From Bacteroidota bacterium (lineage in GTDB: Bacteria; Bacteroidota; Bacteroidia; Bacteroidales; F082), in assembly GCA_003232915.1 (NCBI GenBank), contig QIKE01000019.1, positions 1 through 38,091 on the forward strand: a DNA stretch of 38,091 bases, written 5' to 3'. Below the pieces are notes generated by a model that saw only the letters and a program-made list of their open reading frames with translations, was not told the origin of the DNA and did no database searches. Both the position numbers and the translations under genes were made by a program. Below are positions 15,335 through 25,547 of this stretch, one piece after another. The stretch's first letter is position 1, and every line of letters begins with the position of its first letter.

Positions 15335-17167
15335 CTATTCATCGGCATCAATATTTTGTTGCTTTTCGTGCTGTTCGCGGTCGTCAAATTTATCAGTATA
15401 CCCATAAATATGATCTAGTTTGGCTTTATAAAGTTTTTTCAGATAATTTCGTTTTAGTTTTAAAGTTGGCGACAGTTCGCCGGTTTCGGGTGCCCAGTTG
15501 TGGCAAGTTAGTTCGAATTTTTTTATTTGCTGGTGTCGGCCAAGTGTTTTATTAATGTGGTCCAATTCTTTTTGATATCTTTGGATTACACGTACTTTGC
15601 CAATCAAATCGGTATTATCTCGATATTTAAGGTTTTTTTTAAAACACCATCCGTGTAAGTATTCAAAAGCAGGAATAATGATTGCAGCGGCAAATTTTTC
15701 ACCTTCACCGACAACCAATAATTGATCAATCAGCGGCGATTCTTTAAATCGGTTTTCAACAATCTGCGGGGCAATATATTTTCCTGTTGAAAGTTTAAAT
15801 AGTTCTTTTTTCCTATCGGTAATTTTCAGGATATTGTGTGCACCAAGTTCGCCGATGTCGCCTGTATGAAACCAACCATCAGCGTCGACAGCTTCTTTGG
15901 TACGAACGGAATCTTTGTAATAACCTTTCATAAGACTGGGACCACGCATTAATATTTCGCCGTCGCCGGCAATTTTCACTTCCACATTATTTAACACCGG
16001 ACCGACACTTCCAAATTGCAATAAAGGGTATTTGAGATAATTTACCGAAATAACGGGTGAAGTTTCGGTAAGGCCGTAGCCTTCGGTAATAGGTATATGA
16101 GCTGCATTGAAAATTCGGGCCAGTCGAGGTTGCAAAGCAGCGCCACCCGAAACAATAACTTTAATATTTCCGCCAAGTGCCTCACGCCACTTACTGAATA
16201 TCAGCTTATTGGCAATTTTCAACTGATATTCGTACCATGCACCGTTAGCACGATTAAGTTCGTAGCGTAAACCCAAACTCACTGCGCGGTCGAACAAAAT
16301 TCGTTTTATACCTGTCAATTCTTTCCCTTTGAGCATAATTTTATCAAAAAGTTTTTCGAGAACACGCGGCACCGTCGCAAAACCATGCGGATTTACTTCT
16401 TTTAAATTTTCGCCGATGGTATCCATACTTTCCACATAATACACTTCGCAACCTTTTGCTTGTACCAAATAGTTAACCATTCGTTCGAGCACATGGCACA
16501 TAGGTAGAAAACTCAGCCAGCGATCGCCAATTTGTAGCGGCAAAATATTGTGGGTAGCCATTATATTGCTCATAAAATTATAATGAGAAAGCATCACTCC
16601 TTTTGAACGGCCGGTTGTTCCTGAAGTATAAATTATCGACAACAGATCATCTTTTGTGATGCTGTCTTTTATCTTAGACAACTTTTTTTCGTATTCTACC
16701 TTGTGTTGTTTTCCGAGTTCAACAATTTCATTCCAGAGAGGAACACCGGCAATCTTGTCGTAGGAATAAATTTTTTCGATAGCTTTTACTTTGTCGGCAA
16801 GTGGTTTTATTCTGTTGTAAAATTCATGCGAGGATACAATAATCATTCGCGCATCGGAATGTTCGATAATATAAAGCTGTTCGGACTGCGCAATATTAGG
16901 ATATACCGGCACGTGCACAACGCCGATTTGACCCATTCCCATATCGGCAAAATTCCATTCGGGACGATTGTTCGATATTGTGAGTATTTTATCTCCCTTT
17001 TTAAAGCCCATTGCCAACAATCCAAAGCTAAAATTATCGACCGTTTCTTTGTATTGATTAGTACTAAAATTTTCCCACTTCCCGTTGCGTTTGATGGAAA
17101 GAGCCACTTTGCGATTGTTTTCTTTAACATTGTAATCGAGGATGTCGAAATTTCTTTTAAGTTTCAT
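15335..17167 (-). CDS. Long-chain acyl-CoA synthetase (FadD-like)
   Basis: A 610-residue AMP-forming acyl-CoA ligase that activates fatty acids with ATP and CoA, feeding the beta-oxidation enzymes encoded upstream in the same operon. It shows the P-loop-like motif YTSGTTGRSKGVMLSH (180-195), the acyl/adenylate motif EGYGLTETSP and the hinge region ADGWFHTGDIGEL followed by ITDRKKELFKLSTGKYIAPQ. The length and the FKLSTGKY segment fit the long-chain (FAA/FadD15-like) subgroup. It is the last gene of the operon, 4 bp after the DUF4442 gene, so translational coupling is likely. Confidence 0.92.
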   Translation of the reverse strand: MKLKRNFDILDYNVKENNRKVALSIKRNGKWENFSTNQYKETVDNFSFGLLAMGFKKGDKILTISNNRPEWNFADMGMGQIGVVHVPVYPNIAQSEQLYIIEHSDARMIIVSSHEFYNRIKPLADKVKAIEKIYSYDKIAGVPLWNEIVELGKQHKVEYEKKLSKIKDSITKDDLLSIIYTSGTTGRSKGVMLSHYNFMSNIMATHNILPLQIGDRWLSFLPMCHVLERMVNYLVQAKGCEVYYVESMDTIGENLKEVNPHGFATVPRVLEKLFDKIMLKGKELTGIKRILFDRAVSLGLRYELNRANGAWYEYQLKIANKLIFSKWREALGGNIKVIVSGGAALQPRLARIFNAAHIPITEGYGLTETSPVISVNYLKYPLLQFGSVGPVLNNVEVKIAGDGEILMRGPSLMKGYYKDSVRTKEAVDADGWFHTGDIGELGAHNILKITDRKKELFKLSTGKYIAPQIVENRFKESPLIDQLLVVGEGEKFAAAIIIPAFEYLHGWCFKKNLKYRDNTDLIGKVRVIQRYQKELDHINKTLGRHQQIKKFELTCHNWAPETGELSPTLKLKRNYLKKLYKAKLDHIYGYTDKFDDREQHEKQQNIDADE

Positions 17168-17171
17168 GGTA

Positions 17172-17663
17172 TTAAGTTTTTAGATTTTTTGTTTTAAAAG
17201 TCCAAGTAAAATGGAATGTCGATACAATATCTCCCTGACTATCAACACCCGTTGAGGTAATGGTAACCGTTTGGCCTACACCTTCTTGTATAGCTTTTCC
17301 GATAGCTTGAGCTATTGCTTTACCGTCATTGCAAGTAAATAATATTTTGCTTCTTGCTTTTTTTGTAAACTGCGCATCCATATTGAATATGAGCATCGAA
17401 ACGGGAGCCGAAGCTTTCATCACTTCGTTGATGGCAATAACACCCGACGAAAGTTCGGCTGCCATACTTTGCACTGCAAAATAAACCGACCCGAATGGAT
17501 TTTTAGTAAAATAATTGTAAGGGATAGAAACGGAGGCATAGTTATCGTCGAATTGAGTTACTCGCATTCCGCTAACAAAAGCAAGGGGCATTTTTTTTAA
17601 AAAGAAAAAAGCTAATTTGAATTTGTTTAAAGTTAGTTTCTTGAAATCGGTTGTATGCAACAT
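17172..17663 (-). CDS. DUF4442 hotdog-fold protein, probable thioesterase
   Basis: A 163-residue protein with the DUF4442 pattern, related to YiiD C-terminal and PaaI-type hotdog folds: RVTQFDDNYASVSIPYNYFTKNPFGSVYFA, an AAELSSGVIAI helix, and FTKKARSKILFTCNDG. Hotdog enzymes of this sort hydrolyse or bind acyl-CoA. Its place between the acyl-CoA dehydrogenase (107 bp) and the acyl-CoA synthetase (4 bp) supports a role in acyl-CoA turnover. The specific substrate is unknown. Confidence 0.78.
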   Translation of the reverse strand: MLHTTDFKKLTLNKFKLAFFFLKKMPLAFVSGMRVTQFDDNYASVSIPYNYFTKNPFGSVYFAVQSMAAELSSGVIAINEVMKASAPVSMLIFNMDAQFTKKARSKILFTCNDGKAIAQAIGKAIQEGVGQTVTITSTGVDSQGDIVSTFHFTWTFKTKNLKT

Positions 17664-17769
17664 CGTAAGATTTAAATTAATTTATAAAAAAAATGGAGAA
17701 GAGAAGTATTAAGGAGTTACACTCTTCAATACACTTCTTCTTTTGCTATAGAAACAAACGCCAAATTAT

Positions 17770-19554
17770 TCAAAAGCAATACTTGTTTGCTTCAATCAGT
17801 TTATCGGCAATTTTACGACGAGCTGCCACTACATTGACGGGTGCAGTTTTTGTAAAGCGTTTCATCCCCATCAGCATAGCATTTTGCTCGTCGCTTTTGG
17901 CAAATGCATTTACAGCATCATTGCCGATTTTGTGAATTTTGTATGCCACATCATACAAAAAGACATTAAGCATATCCTTATAAAGAGCCAATTTTTGTTC
18001 GTCGAACATATTGCTTAGTTTTTCGACACGTAGCAGGGTTGATTCGGCAGCATAAGTGTACATTAGCATATCGGCCACGTTCATTAAAATTTCCTGTTCG
18101 TTTTGTAACTTTTCTGCAAATTTTTGCAATGCGGCGCCGGCAACCATCAATATGGCTTTTTTACAGTTTAATACGAGTTTGTGTTTTTCTTCAAAATAGT
18201 TGACACTGGTTTTGCCGAAATCGGGAATAGCCATTAGTTCGCCGGCAACAGTTTTGGCAGCAGTAAGCAAGTCAAGTTCGCCTTTCCTACCACGCTTTAG
18301 AATTTCACTTACAGCTACCATTCGATTTATTTCGTTGGTACCCTCAAAAATACGGTTGATTCGCGCATCACGGTAAGCGCGTTCTACCGTAGTTTCCGAC
18401 GAATAGCCCATTCCCCCGTGAATTTGGACACCTTCGTCAACTACATAATCAAGCGCTTCGGACCCGAACACTTTGGCTATGGAAGCTTCGATGGCATACT
18501 GGCGAATACCTTCAACAGCAGCACGTCCTTTGTCCATACCTCCGGCGATAAGAGATTCGATAGCATCGTCGATATTTTGACTCGCACGATATGTTAACGA
18601 TTCGTTGGCAAAGGTATGTATAGCCATTTCGGCCAATTTGTATTTAATAGCACCAAAGTTTGCAATAACTGTTCCGAATTGTTTTCTTTCGTTGGCATAT
18701 TGCACGCTAACATCAATGGTTGCTTTGCTAGCACCAACGGTTGCTCCGGCAAGTTTAATACGGCCGAGGTTTAGAATATACAGCGCTATTTTAAAACCGT
18801 CGTTACGTTTTCCAAGAAGGTTTTCGAGGGGAACGTTAGCATTGTCGAAGAAAATTTGTACCGTTGACGAACCACGAATACCCATTTTGTCTTCTTCGGC
18901 GCCAAAGGTAAAACCCGGTGTACTGCGTTCAATAATAAACGCGCTAAGATTTTTGTCGTTTTCAATTTTTGCATAAACAATAAACAGGTCGGCAATGCCA
19001 CCGTTGGTAATCCACATTTTGCTACCATTGAGAATAAAATGTTTTCCGTCATTGCTAAAGGTAGCTTTTGTTTTTCCGCTATTGGGGTCGGAGCCGGCGT
19101 CAGGTTCTGTAAGGGCATAAGCACCAATGTATTCGCCGGTGGCCAATTTGGGTAGATAGTTTTTCTTTTGCTCTTCGTTACCAAAATACAAAATTGGCAA
19201 TGTACCTATTCCGGTGTGTGCCGAATACGCCACGGCGTAACTAAACCCTTTGCCCATTTCTTCTACGGTGAGCATAGAAGTAACGAACTTTTGTCCGAAA
19301 CCGTTGTATTCTTCGGGAACCGAGATTCCGAGTAATCCGAGTTTGCCGGCATCTTTTAACAGTTTCGTTAACAGCTTGTTGTCGTGATGTTCAAGTTTGT
19401 CAATATTGGGTATAATCTGTGTTTCGGTAAAATCACAACAGCTTTGTGCCATCATTTTTTGTTCTTCATCAAATTCTTCGGGGATGAAAATATCGGCAGC
19501 TTGGGTCTCTTTAATGAGGAATTCACCGCCTTTTAATGCTTTTTTGTCTGACAT
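17770..19554 (-). CDS. Acyl-CoA dehydrogenase
   Basis: FAD-dependent first step of beta-oxidation. The 594-residue chain is longer than the classic 380-residue enzymes: the core is followed by about 170 extra residues, as in a subgroup common in Bacteroidota and Bacillota. Visible are AYALTEPDAGSDPNSGKT (substrate/FAD loop), KMWITNGGIADLF, ANERKQFG, IHGGMGYSSETTVERAYRD, and IFEGTNEINR, which holds the expected catalytic Glu. Electrons would pass to electron-transferring flavoprotein, whose genes are not in the window. It lies between the thiolase gene (107 bp) and the DUF4442 gene. Confidence 0.93.
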   Translation of the reverse strand: MSDKKALKGGEFLIKETQAADIFIPEEFDEEQKMMAQSCCDFTETQIIPNIDKLEHHDNKLLTKLLKDAGKLGLLGISVPEEYNGFGQKFVTSMLTVEEMGKGFSYAVAYSAHTGIGTLPILYFGNEEQKKNYLPKLATGEYIGAYALTEPDAGSDPNSGKTKATFSNDGKHFILNGSKMWITNGGIADLFIVYAKIENDKNLSAFIIERSTPGFTFGAEEDKMGIRGSSTVQIFFDNANVPLENLLGKRNDGFKIALYILNLGRIKLAGATVGASKATIDVSVQYANERKQFGTVIANFGAIKYKLAEMAIHTFANESLTYRASQNIDDAIESLIAGGMDKGRAAVEGIRQYAIEASIAKVFGSEALDYVVDEGVQIHGGMGYSSETTVERAYRDARINRIFEGTNEINRMVAVSEILKRGRKGELDLLTAAKTVAGELMAIPDFGKTSVNYFEEKHKLVLNCKKAILMVAGAALQKFAEKLQNEQEILMNVADMLMYTYAAESTLLRVEKLSNMFDEQKLALYKDMLNVFLYDVAYKIHKIGNDAVNAFAKSDEQNAMLMGMKRFTKTAPVNVVAARRKIADKLIEANKYCF

Positions 19555-19661
19555 AGTATTATTTTTAAAAGGTTAATATTTCAATAAATTACCAGTATTA
19601 TGTGTTTTAAATGATAAAAAGTGCTTGGCGGAAGGAAAAGTCGCCGTGAACAAAAAATTTA

Positions 19662-20834
19662 TTATAACATTTCATAAATTCCGGCAGCACCTTGTCCTGT
19701 ACCGATACACATAGTTACCATACCGTATTTTTTCTTACGGCGCTTCAGTTCGTTGATTATCTGAACGGTAAGTTTTGCCCCCGTAGCGCCGAGGGGATGT
19801 CCGAGAGCAATAGCTCCACCATTAACGTTAAGCACTCCGGGGTTGATACCAACTTCTTTTACTACCACCATCGACTGTGTTGCAAAAGCTTCGTTCAGTT
19901 CAATCAAATCTATGTCGTGGAGTTTCATACCGGCATGCTTTAGCACCTTAGGGATTGCTTCCACGGGGCCAACACCCATTTTGTAAGGCTCCACGCCGGC
20001 TACCTGATAATCTACCAAGCGGGCAACTGGTGAAAGGTTGTAACGTTTAAGTGCTTTTTCGGAAACCACAAGTACAAAACCGGCACCATCGGACATTTGT
20101 GAAGAATTTCCGGCAGTAGAAACACCATCGGCGGCAAAAACAGGTCGTAATTTTGCCAGCACTTGTGCAGTGGTACCACGCCTGGGCCCTTCATCGGTAA
20201 CGAAAATTTTCTCAAGTGTTTTCATTTTTCCATCCTCAAAATAATTTTCTTTAACGGTGATGGGAACAATTTGATCTTTAAAATAGCCTTTGTCGATTGC
20301 GTTGATGGCTTTGGCATACGAATTAGCAGCAAATTCATCAATATCTTCGCGTTTTAATTTGTATTCGCGCGCCACCATTTCTGATGTCAGCCCCATACTC
20401 AAATACCAGCCTGGATTGTTTTTTGCCACTTCTGGATTAGGCACCAGCCGCCAGCCGCCTATGTTAATCATCGACATAGATTCGGCACCTCCTGCAACTA
20501 TAACGTCGGCGATTCCGGCTGTAATTTTTGCCGAGGCAATAACAATTGATTCGATGCCTGACGAGCAAAACCGATTGATGGTTGATCCTGGCACATTCAC
20601 CGTATCCATAGACATAAGGGAGAGAAAACGCCCCATATTCATTCCCGACTCGGCTTCGGGAAAAGCGTTTCCTACGATTACATCATCAATATTTGATTTT
20701 TCAATTTGCGGAAAGTCATTCAGCAAATGGCGGATAACAGTAACGGCAATATCGTCGGGACGGGTAAAGCGCAAAGTGCCATGTGGAGCTTTTCCTATTG
20801 CCGAACGATATCCGCCTACTATATATGCATTCAT
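19662..20834 (-). CDS. fadA: Acetyl-CoA C-acyltransferase (thiolase)
   Basis: The thiolytic last step of beta-oxidation. The 390-residue protein carries the full catalytic set: nucleophile Cys90 in NRFCSSGIES, the NEAFA motif, His346 in GHPLGATG and Cys376 in MCIGTGQG. The start MNAYIVGGYRSAIGKAP is typical. It follows the FadN-type gene by about 30 bp, as partner subunits of a beta-oxidation complex usually do. Confidence 0.94.
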   Translation of the reverse strand: MNAYIVGGYRSAIGKAPHGTLRFTRPDDIAVTVIRHLLNDFPQIEKSNIDDVIVGNAFPEAESGMNMGRFLSLMSMDTVNVPGSTINRFCSSGIESIVIASAKITAGIADVIVAGGAESMSMINIGGWRLVPNPEVAKNNPGWYLSMGLTSEMVAREYKLKREDIDEFAANSYAKAINAIDKGYFKDQIVPITVKENYFEDGKMKTLEKIFVTDEGPRRGTTAQVLAKLRPVFAADGVSTAGNSSQMSDGAGFVLVVSEKALKRYNLSPVARLVDYQVAGVEPYKMGVGPVEAIPKVLKHAGMKLHDIDLIELNEAFATQSMVVVKEVGINPGVLNVNGGAIALGHPLGATGAKLTVQIINELKRRKKKYGMVTMCIGTGQGAAGIYEML

Positions 20835-20864
20835 AATTAAATATTTTTTTCGTTAATAATTATA

Positions 20865-23267
20865 TTAATTTCTAAGGATTTTACCTTTTGTAATTAAACT
20901 GTTGATGCGTTCAAGGGTTTTGCGCTGCATACAAAGTTCCATAAAAGCCTGTCGTTCAATATCAAGGAGATATTGCTCGGTAACTTCGGTAAGTACCTGC
21001 GATATTTCGCCACCGGCCATAACCCAGCCAAGTTTTTCGGCTATCAGTTTGTCGTATTCCGACATATAATGGCCTTTGGTAAACCCGTTGGAACCGACAT
21101 AAACGATTCCCAAGGCTTCGCGTCCCAACACTTTTATATCGTTGCGCGGAGCCGGTTGCGAATAGCCTTTTTCAACCATTTGAAGGGCTATTTTTTTGGC
21201 ATATGCCAACTGACGAGTTCGGCTAACAATTACTTCGTCAACACCCTGACGGAGATAGCCGAGATCGAAAGCTTCGTAAGCCGATGTGGAAACTTTGGCT
21301 TGACCAATTGTTAAATAGCGGTTCATATATGCGTTGGTACGGATGTCGCCGTTTTTCAGTTCGTCGCCAAGGCGCAGGGCAAATTCTTTGGTGCCGCCAC
21401 CGCCGGGGATAAGTCCCACACCAAATTCAACTAGGCCCATATACGTTTCGGCATAGGCAATTACTTTGTCGCTGTGCATGCAAATTTCGCAACCACCTCC
21501 AAGCGTCATTCCATGTGGAGCGGCAATAACCGGAATGGACGAATAACGAAGACGCATAGTAGTTTTTTGAAACCATTGAACAGCCATATTTAGTTCTTCC
21601 CATTCTTGCTCAACGGCAAACATATAAATCATTCCCACATTGGCGCCGGCCGAAAAATGATCGCCTTCGTTGGAAATGACAAGAGCGGCAAAGTCTGCTT
21701 CGGCCATATCAAGGGCTTTGTTCAATCCTTGCAAAACGTCCTGTCCGATAGTGTTCATTTTGGTATGAAATTCAACATTGAGCACTCCGTCGTCGAGGTC
21801 AAAAATTGAGACGCCGGTGTTTTCCCAAACGACATTGGTATTGCGCAATACTTCGAGCGAAAGCCGGCCTTCTTGTCCCGGAACCACGTTGTAGGTTCTG
21901 GTATTTAAATCGTAATAATATTTCAGCCCGTCCTTCACCTTATAAAAGGAGGTATTGCCTGCATCAAGCATATCGAAAACCCACAATGCAGGTTTCTTCC
22001 CGGTTTCTTCCATGGCTTTTACGGTTTTGGCAACGCCAAGAGCATCCCAAGTTTGAAACGGTCCGAGTTTCCAACCGAAACCGGCATTCAAAGCATCGTC
22101 GACTTTGTATATGTCTTCAGTAATTTCGGGAATACGATTTGAAGTGTACTGAAAAAGACTGTAAAACGAAGCTCGATAAAATTCGCCGGCTTTGCCTTTG
22201 TCGGAAAGTAAAATAGGCATACGTTTGCGCAAATCGTCGATGTCCTTTGTTTTGTCGAAAACCAAAAATTTAGGCTTGGGGTCTTCTTTATATTCTAAAG
22301 TGTCAAAATCAATGCTCAAGAATTTTTTCTTCCCGTCCTCCACAATTTTTTTAAAGAATCCTTGTTTTGTTTTCGATCCTAACCATTTGTTTTCGAGCAT
22401 TTTTTTCAAATAACCGGGAATTTCAAACATGTCGTTTCTTTCATCGTCAGTGGTTTTGCTAATATAACCGGCCACGTGGACAAGGGTGTCAAGGCCTACC
22501 ACATCGGCGGTTCTAAAGGTAGCCGATTTGGCGCGTCCGATAATGGGACCAGTAAGTTTGTCGATTTCGGTTATGGTAAGGCCATATTTTTTTACATTGT
22601 TAAACAACGCCATGATAGAGAATGTCCCTATACGATTGGCAATAAAAGCTGGGGTGTCTTTGGCCAAAACCGTTGTTTTACCGAGATAGCGACCTGCAAA
22701 ATCCTGTAAAAATTGCAAAACCTTAGGGTCAGTTTTCGTTGAAGGAATAATTTCGAACAATTGTAAATAACGCGGTGGATTGAAAAAGTGAGTGCCGCAA
22801 AAATGTTTTTGGAAGTCATCGCTTTTTCCTTCTCGCATTGTTTCAATGGAAATACCTGAAGTATTAGAAGTTACAAGTGTTCCTTGTCTTCGGAATTTGT
22901 CAACTTTTTCTAAAACTTGTTGCTTAATATCCAAACGTTCGATAACCACCTCAATAACCCAATCATAGTCTTTTATTTTGGATAAATCGTCCTCGAAATT
23001 ACCTGTTGTGATTCTTTTGGCAAACGATTGTTTATAAATAGGTGACGGTTTTAATTTTAATGCTGCCAGTAGCGAATCGTTGACAATACGATTTCGCACA
23101 ACTTTATCATCAAGAGTAAGGCTTTTGACTTTTTCGGTTTCGGTAAGTTTGCGCGGTGCAATATCAATAAGAAGCACCTCCAAACCGATATTGGCAAAAT
23201 GACAAGCAATGCCCGAACCCATTACACCCGAACCAAGCACTGCTACTTTTTTAATTCTTCGTATCAT
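20865..23267 (-). CDS. fadN: 3-hydroxyacyl-CoA dehydrogenase / enoyl-CoA hydratase
   Basis: A bifunctional beta-oxidation enzyme of 800 residues with the dehydrogenase first: NAD-binding GSGVMGSGIA at 12-21, GTHFFNPPRYLQLFEIIP near 158-175, and the dehydrogenase C-terminal repeats to about 430. The enoyl-CoA hydratase half follows (FSAGANVGMI, GGGCEICMHSD, FGVGLIPGGGGTKEFALRL). This order is the reverse of E. coli FadB and matches Bacillus-type FadN. It is preceded by marR (15 bp) and followed by the thiolase. Confidence 0.93.
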   Translation of the reverse strand: MIRRIKKVAVLGSGVMGSGIACHFANIGLEVLLIDIAPRKLTETEKVKSLTLDDKVVRNRIVNDSLLAALKLKPSPIYKQSFAKRITTGNFEDDLSKIKDYDWVIEVVIERLDIKQQVLEKVDKFRRQGTLVTSNTSGISIETMREGKSDDFQKHFCGTHFFNPPRYLQLFEIIPSTKTDPKVLQFLQDFAGRYLGKTTVLAKDTPAFIANRIGTFSIMALFNNVKKYGLTITEIDKLTGPIIGRAKSATFRTADVVGLDTLVHVAGYISKTTDDERNDMFEIPGYLKKMLENKWLGSKTKQGFFKKIVEDGKKKFLSIDFDTLEYKEDPKPKFLVFDKTKDIDDLRKRMPILLSDKGKAGEFYRASFYSLFQYTSNRIPEITEDIYKVDDALNAGFGWKLGPFQTWDALGVAKTVKAMEETGKKPALWVFDMLDAGNTSFYKVKDGLKYYYDLNTRTYNVVPGQEGRLSLEVLRNTNVVWENTGVSIFDLDDGVLNVEFHTKMNTIGQDVLQGLNKALDMAEADFAALVISNEGDHFSAGANVGMIYMFAVEQEWEELNMAVQWFQKTTMRLRYSSIPVIAAPHGMTLGGGCEICMHSDKVIAYAETYMGLVEFGVGLIPGGGGTKEFALRLGDELKNGDIRTNAYMNRYLTIGQAKVSTSAYEAFDLGYLRQGVDEVIVSRTRQLAYAKKIALQMVEKGYSQPAPRNDIKVLGREALGIVYVGSNGFTKGHYMSEYDKLIAEKLGWVMAGGEISQVLTEVTEQYLLDIERQAFMELCMQRKTLERINSLITKGKILRN

Positions 23268-23282
23268 AGTTATATAATTAAG

Positions 23283-23732
23283 TTACAAATTGTTAAGCTC
23301 ATTAATGTTTAACTCAAGCTCCACTTCATTTTTTATAAGGTCGGAAACCTTAAAAAAAGTTTCCAACTCTCTTCTATCAATTTTTTGTAAAAGATTTTCG
23401 TTGAACCTGATAACAGCTTCTTTCGCAATTCTACGTTTTCGCAGGCCTTCTTTAGTAAGAAAAATTCTTACTATCCGTTTGTCGTATTCATCTGTTTTCC
23501 GATAAATATAGCCTTTGTTTTCCATGTTTTTCAACAAACGCGTCAAACTCGAATTTTTCATGCCAAGATACTGTGCTAAACGCGTCGAAGGAGTACCTGC
23601 ACTCTCAATATTTATTAAAATGAAACCTATTGTTTGTGTAATACCATAACGGGCAGCAATGGAATTATACATTCGCGAAAGTGCCAACGACGTGGTTTTT
23701 ATATAAAATTCAATCGTTTCGTTCAGTTTCAT
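23283..23732 (-). CDS. MarR family regulator of the fad operon
   Basis: A 149-residue winged-helix regulator. LAQYLGMKNSSLTRLLKNME is the helix-turn-helix with its recognition helix; the wing has DEYDKRIVRIFLTKEG, the DxRxxxxxLT-type signature of MarR. It is the first gene of the fad operon, 15 bp before the FadN-type gene. An inverted repeat around its own promoter suggests autoregulation, with acyl-CoA or free fatty acid as the probable inducer by analogy with other such regulators. Confidence 0.9.
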   Translation of the reverse strand: MKLNETIEFYIKTTSLALSRMYNSIAARYGITQTIGFILINIESAGTPSTRLAQYLGMKNSSLTRLLKNMENKGYIYRKTDEYDKRIVRIFLTKEGLRKRRIAKEAVIRFNENLLQKIDRRELETFFKVSDLIKNEVELELNINELNNL

Positions 23733-23751
23733 TTTTCTTTGCTTATTATGT

Positions 23752-23789
23752 ATGCGTCCAAATATAGTGTAAATTACTACGCATGCAAA
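23752..23789 (-). promoter_or_regulatory. fad operon promoter with MarR-type dyad
   Basis: On the minus strand, TTTG (23789-23786) and TATATTTG (23766-23759) are separated by 19 bp, a textbook Bacteroidota -33/-7 pair. The half-sites ATGCGT (23752-23757) and ACGCAT (23779-23784) form an inverted repeat placed just outside the -7 box and just inside the -33 box. This is a good candidate operator for the adjacent MarR protein. Confidence 0.7.
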
Positions 23790-23965
23790 CTATTTTTTCA
23801 AAAAAAATGTGAAATATTCTTTTCTACCTGTTAATCAATGACTTATTCCAATATTTTGATGCGGATGAAATTTCAAGATAAATTGTTATGATTAGCATAA
23901 CCTGTACGAGCCTGAACCAAACAGATATTCGTGATGCACTATTAACAAAAATGATATAACTTTAT

Positions 23966-24340
23966 TCAATGCAAATAATTAATAGTAACTATTAAGCCGG
24001 CACTACAGGCATTTGAGCTAAAAGTGTCATTGATCTCATTACCGGAACTTTTTCTTTTGATGCTCGTATTAATAACAGACCTCAAAACGGCATAATCGTT
24101 ATAGCCTGTTTTAAGCCGACCTGAGACTTTTTGTTTTACCTTGAAATTTCTCACTCCGCACTCTGAGTCGTTATTGCAGGGGGTGATTTCTTTGTGGTAA
24201 AGGAACTGAAATAGAGATTGCCTATTTGTTTTCATTGCTTTTTGAAAGTTCAATGTTTTCGGAGTTTTGTTTTTATATAAATATTTTGTTAATAATCCAT
24301 TCGTTGCTGATTCTGTCTCTAAAACAGCAACTATTAAGTC
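23966..24340 (-). pseudogene. IS66-type transposase C-terminal relic
   Basis: A minus-strand fragment keeps the IS66 C-terminal signature in degraded form: NFQKAMKTNRQSLFQFLYHK, ITPCNNDSECGVRNFKVKQK (family form PDNNxSERAIRN) and YNDYAVLRSVINTSIKR. The frame is open only at this end. Upstream codons to about 24340 still fit, and the N-terminal part is absent. The rest of the gap to 24738 shows no recognisable gene. Confidence 0.8.
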
Positions 24341-24738
24341 GGTTTTATTTTATTATTTTACTATCTGAAATATACTTAAAGCATGTTACAAAACATAAAA
24401 TGATTAATGTACGGTATATCAGCGAAGTAGGACTTTTAACGCAACTTTTAATGAAAGAATTTTAATAACCTTTATTATGTAAAATATTGATTGTTAATAT
24501 TGTAAACCCACTGAGTAGTTGAGATAAATTTAGTATTCTGGGGTTGACAGTCTTAAAAAGTTCCGGTTTATTGTTCTTTTGCGTTTTCAGGCGAGTGAAA
24601 CAAAAAGCCAAATGGACTGGGTTTTCTATCTTTTCTGAGGAGTAGTTTGGAAGGAGAATTGGACATAAGTAATTGGCAATGAGCCATCACTGATTTTGTA
24701 TTATGAAATCTGGTTATTTAGCGAGCTAATGCAATAAT

Positions 24739-25509
24739 TTACAATAGTTTTACGAGATTTTCAATAAAAATAGCGAATCCAATCAGGATAATGAAAACGG
24801 AAAATATGCGGCGTAACCGGTGTTGGTCGATTCGCTTGGCGTAAGAAGCACCAATGATTCCTCCTAATGAACCGCCAACTACAAATACAGTGCTGATCAT
24901 TAAATTGATTTCGCGACCCTGAATCAGGTAGCTTGTCAACCCAAACATCCCGAAAAGGAAAATGATAAACAATGAGGTGGCAATGGCTTCTTTCATTTTA
25001 AGATTTGCACCGAGAAAAAGAGCTGGAACCAGCAGGAAACCACCACCTATACCAAAAAATCCACTAGCGAGACCGGTAAAAAAACCGAGTATAAGAATTC
25101 TTAGATAGTTGATAGTCGATGAACCAGTTACTTCTTTTTTCACCGGTACTTTTGACGAAGTCATCAGATAACCGATGTAAATCATTAACAAAGCAAAAAG
25201 GAGTAATAAAACATGTCCTTTAATTTGTTTGTTGATCAAAGCGCCGAGGTAGGTACTCACAATGCCGGGAGCTGCCATAACAAGGGCAACTTTGAATTTC
25301 ACCAGCGATTGCCGCATGTAACTGACCGAGGACACCAGCGAGGTAACGCCCACAGCAACCAATGAAGTTCCAATGGCCAAATGAATATTTTCGCCAACAA
25401 GATACACCAACAAAGGAACGGCGAGGATGGAACCACCTCCGCCAGTCAATCCCAGCGCACCACCTGATAAAAGACCACTAAGCAACGCAAAAAGATAAGA
25501 TAAGGTCAT
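24739..25509 (-). CDS. TauE/SafE family permease
   Basis: A 256-residue inner-membrane protein with about eight hydrophobic segments in two halves. Each half has the family's Gly-rich loop (LSGGALGLTGGGGSILAVPLL near 14-34; GLASGFFGIGGGFLLVPAL near 150-168). TauE/SafE proteins export sulfite or other sulfur-containing anions. Its partner upstream, 38 bp away, is a rhodanese-like protein, which supports a role in sulfur compound handling. The transported substrate is inferred from family and context only. Confidence 0.87.
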   Translation of the reverse strand: MTLSYLFALLSGLLSGGALGLTGGGGSILAVPLLVYLVGENIHLAIGTSLVAVGVTSLVSSVSYMRQSLVKFKVALVMAAPGIVSTYLGALINKQIKGHVLLLLFALLMIYIGYLMTSSKVPVKKEVTGSSTINYLRILILGFFTGLASGFFGIGGGFLLVPALFLGANLKMKEAIATSLFIIFLFGMFGLTSYLIQGREINLMISTVFVVGGSLGGIIGASYAKRIDQHRLRRIFSVFIILIGFAIFIENLVKLL

Positions 25510-25547
25510 GATTAATTAATTAATTTATTTAATAGACTATGATAAGA

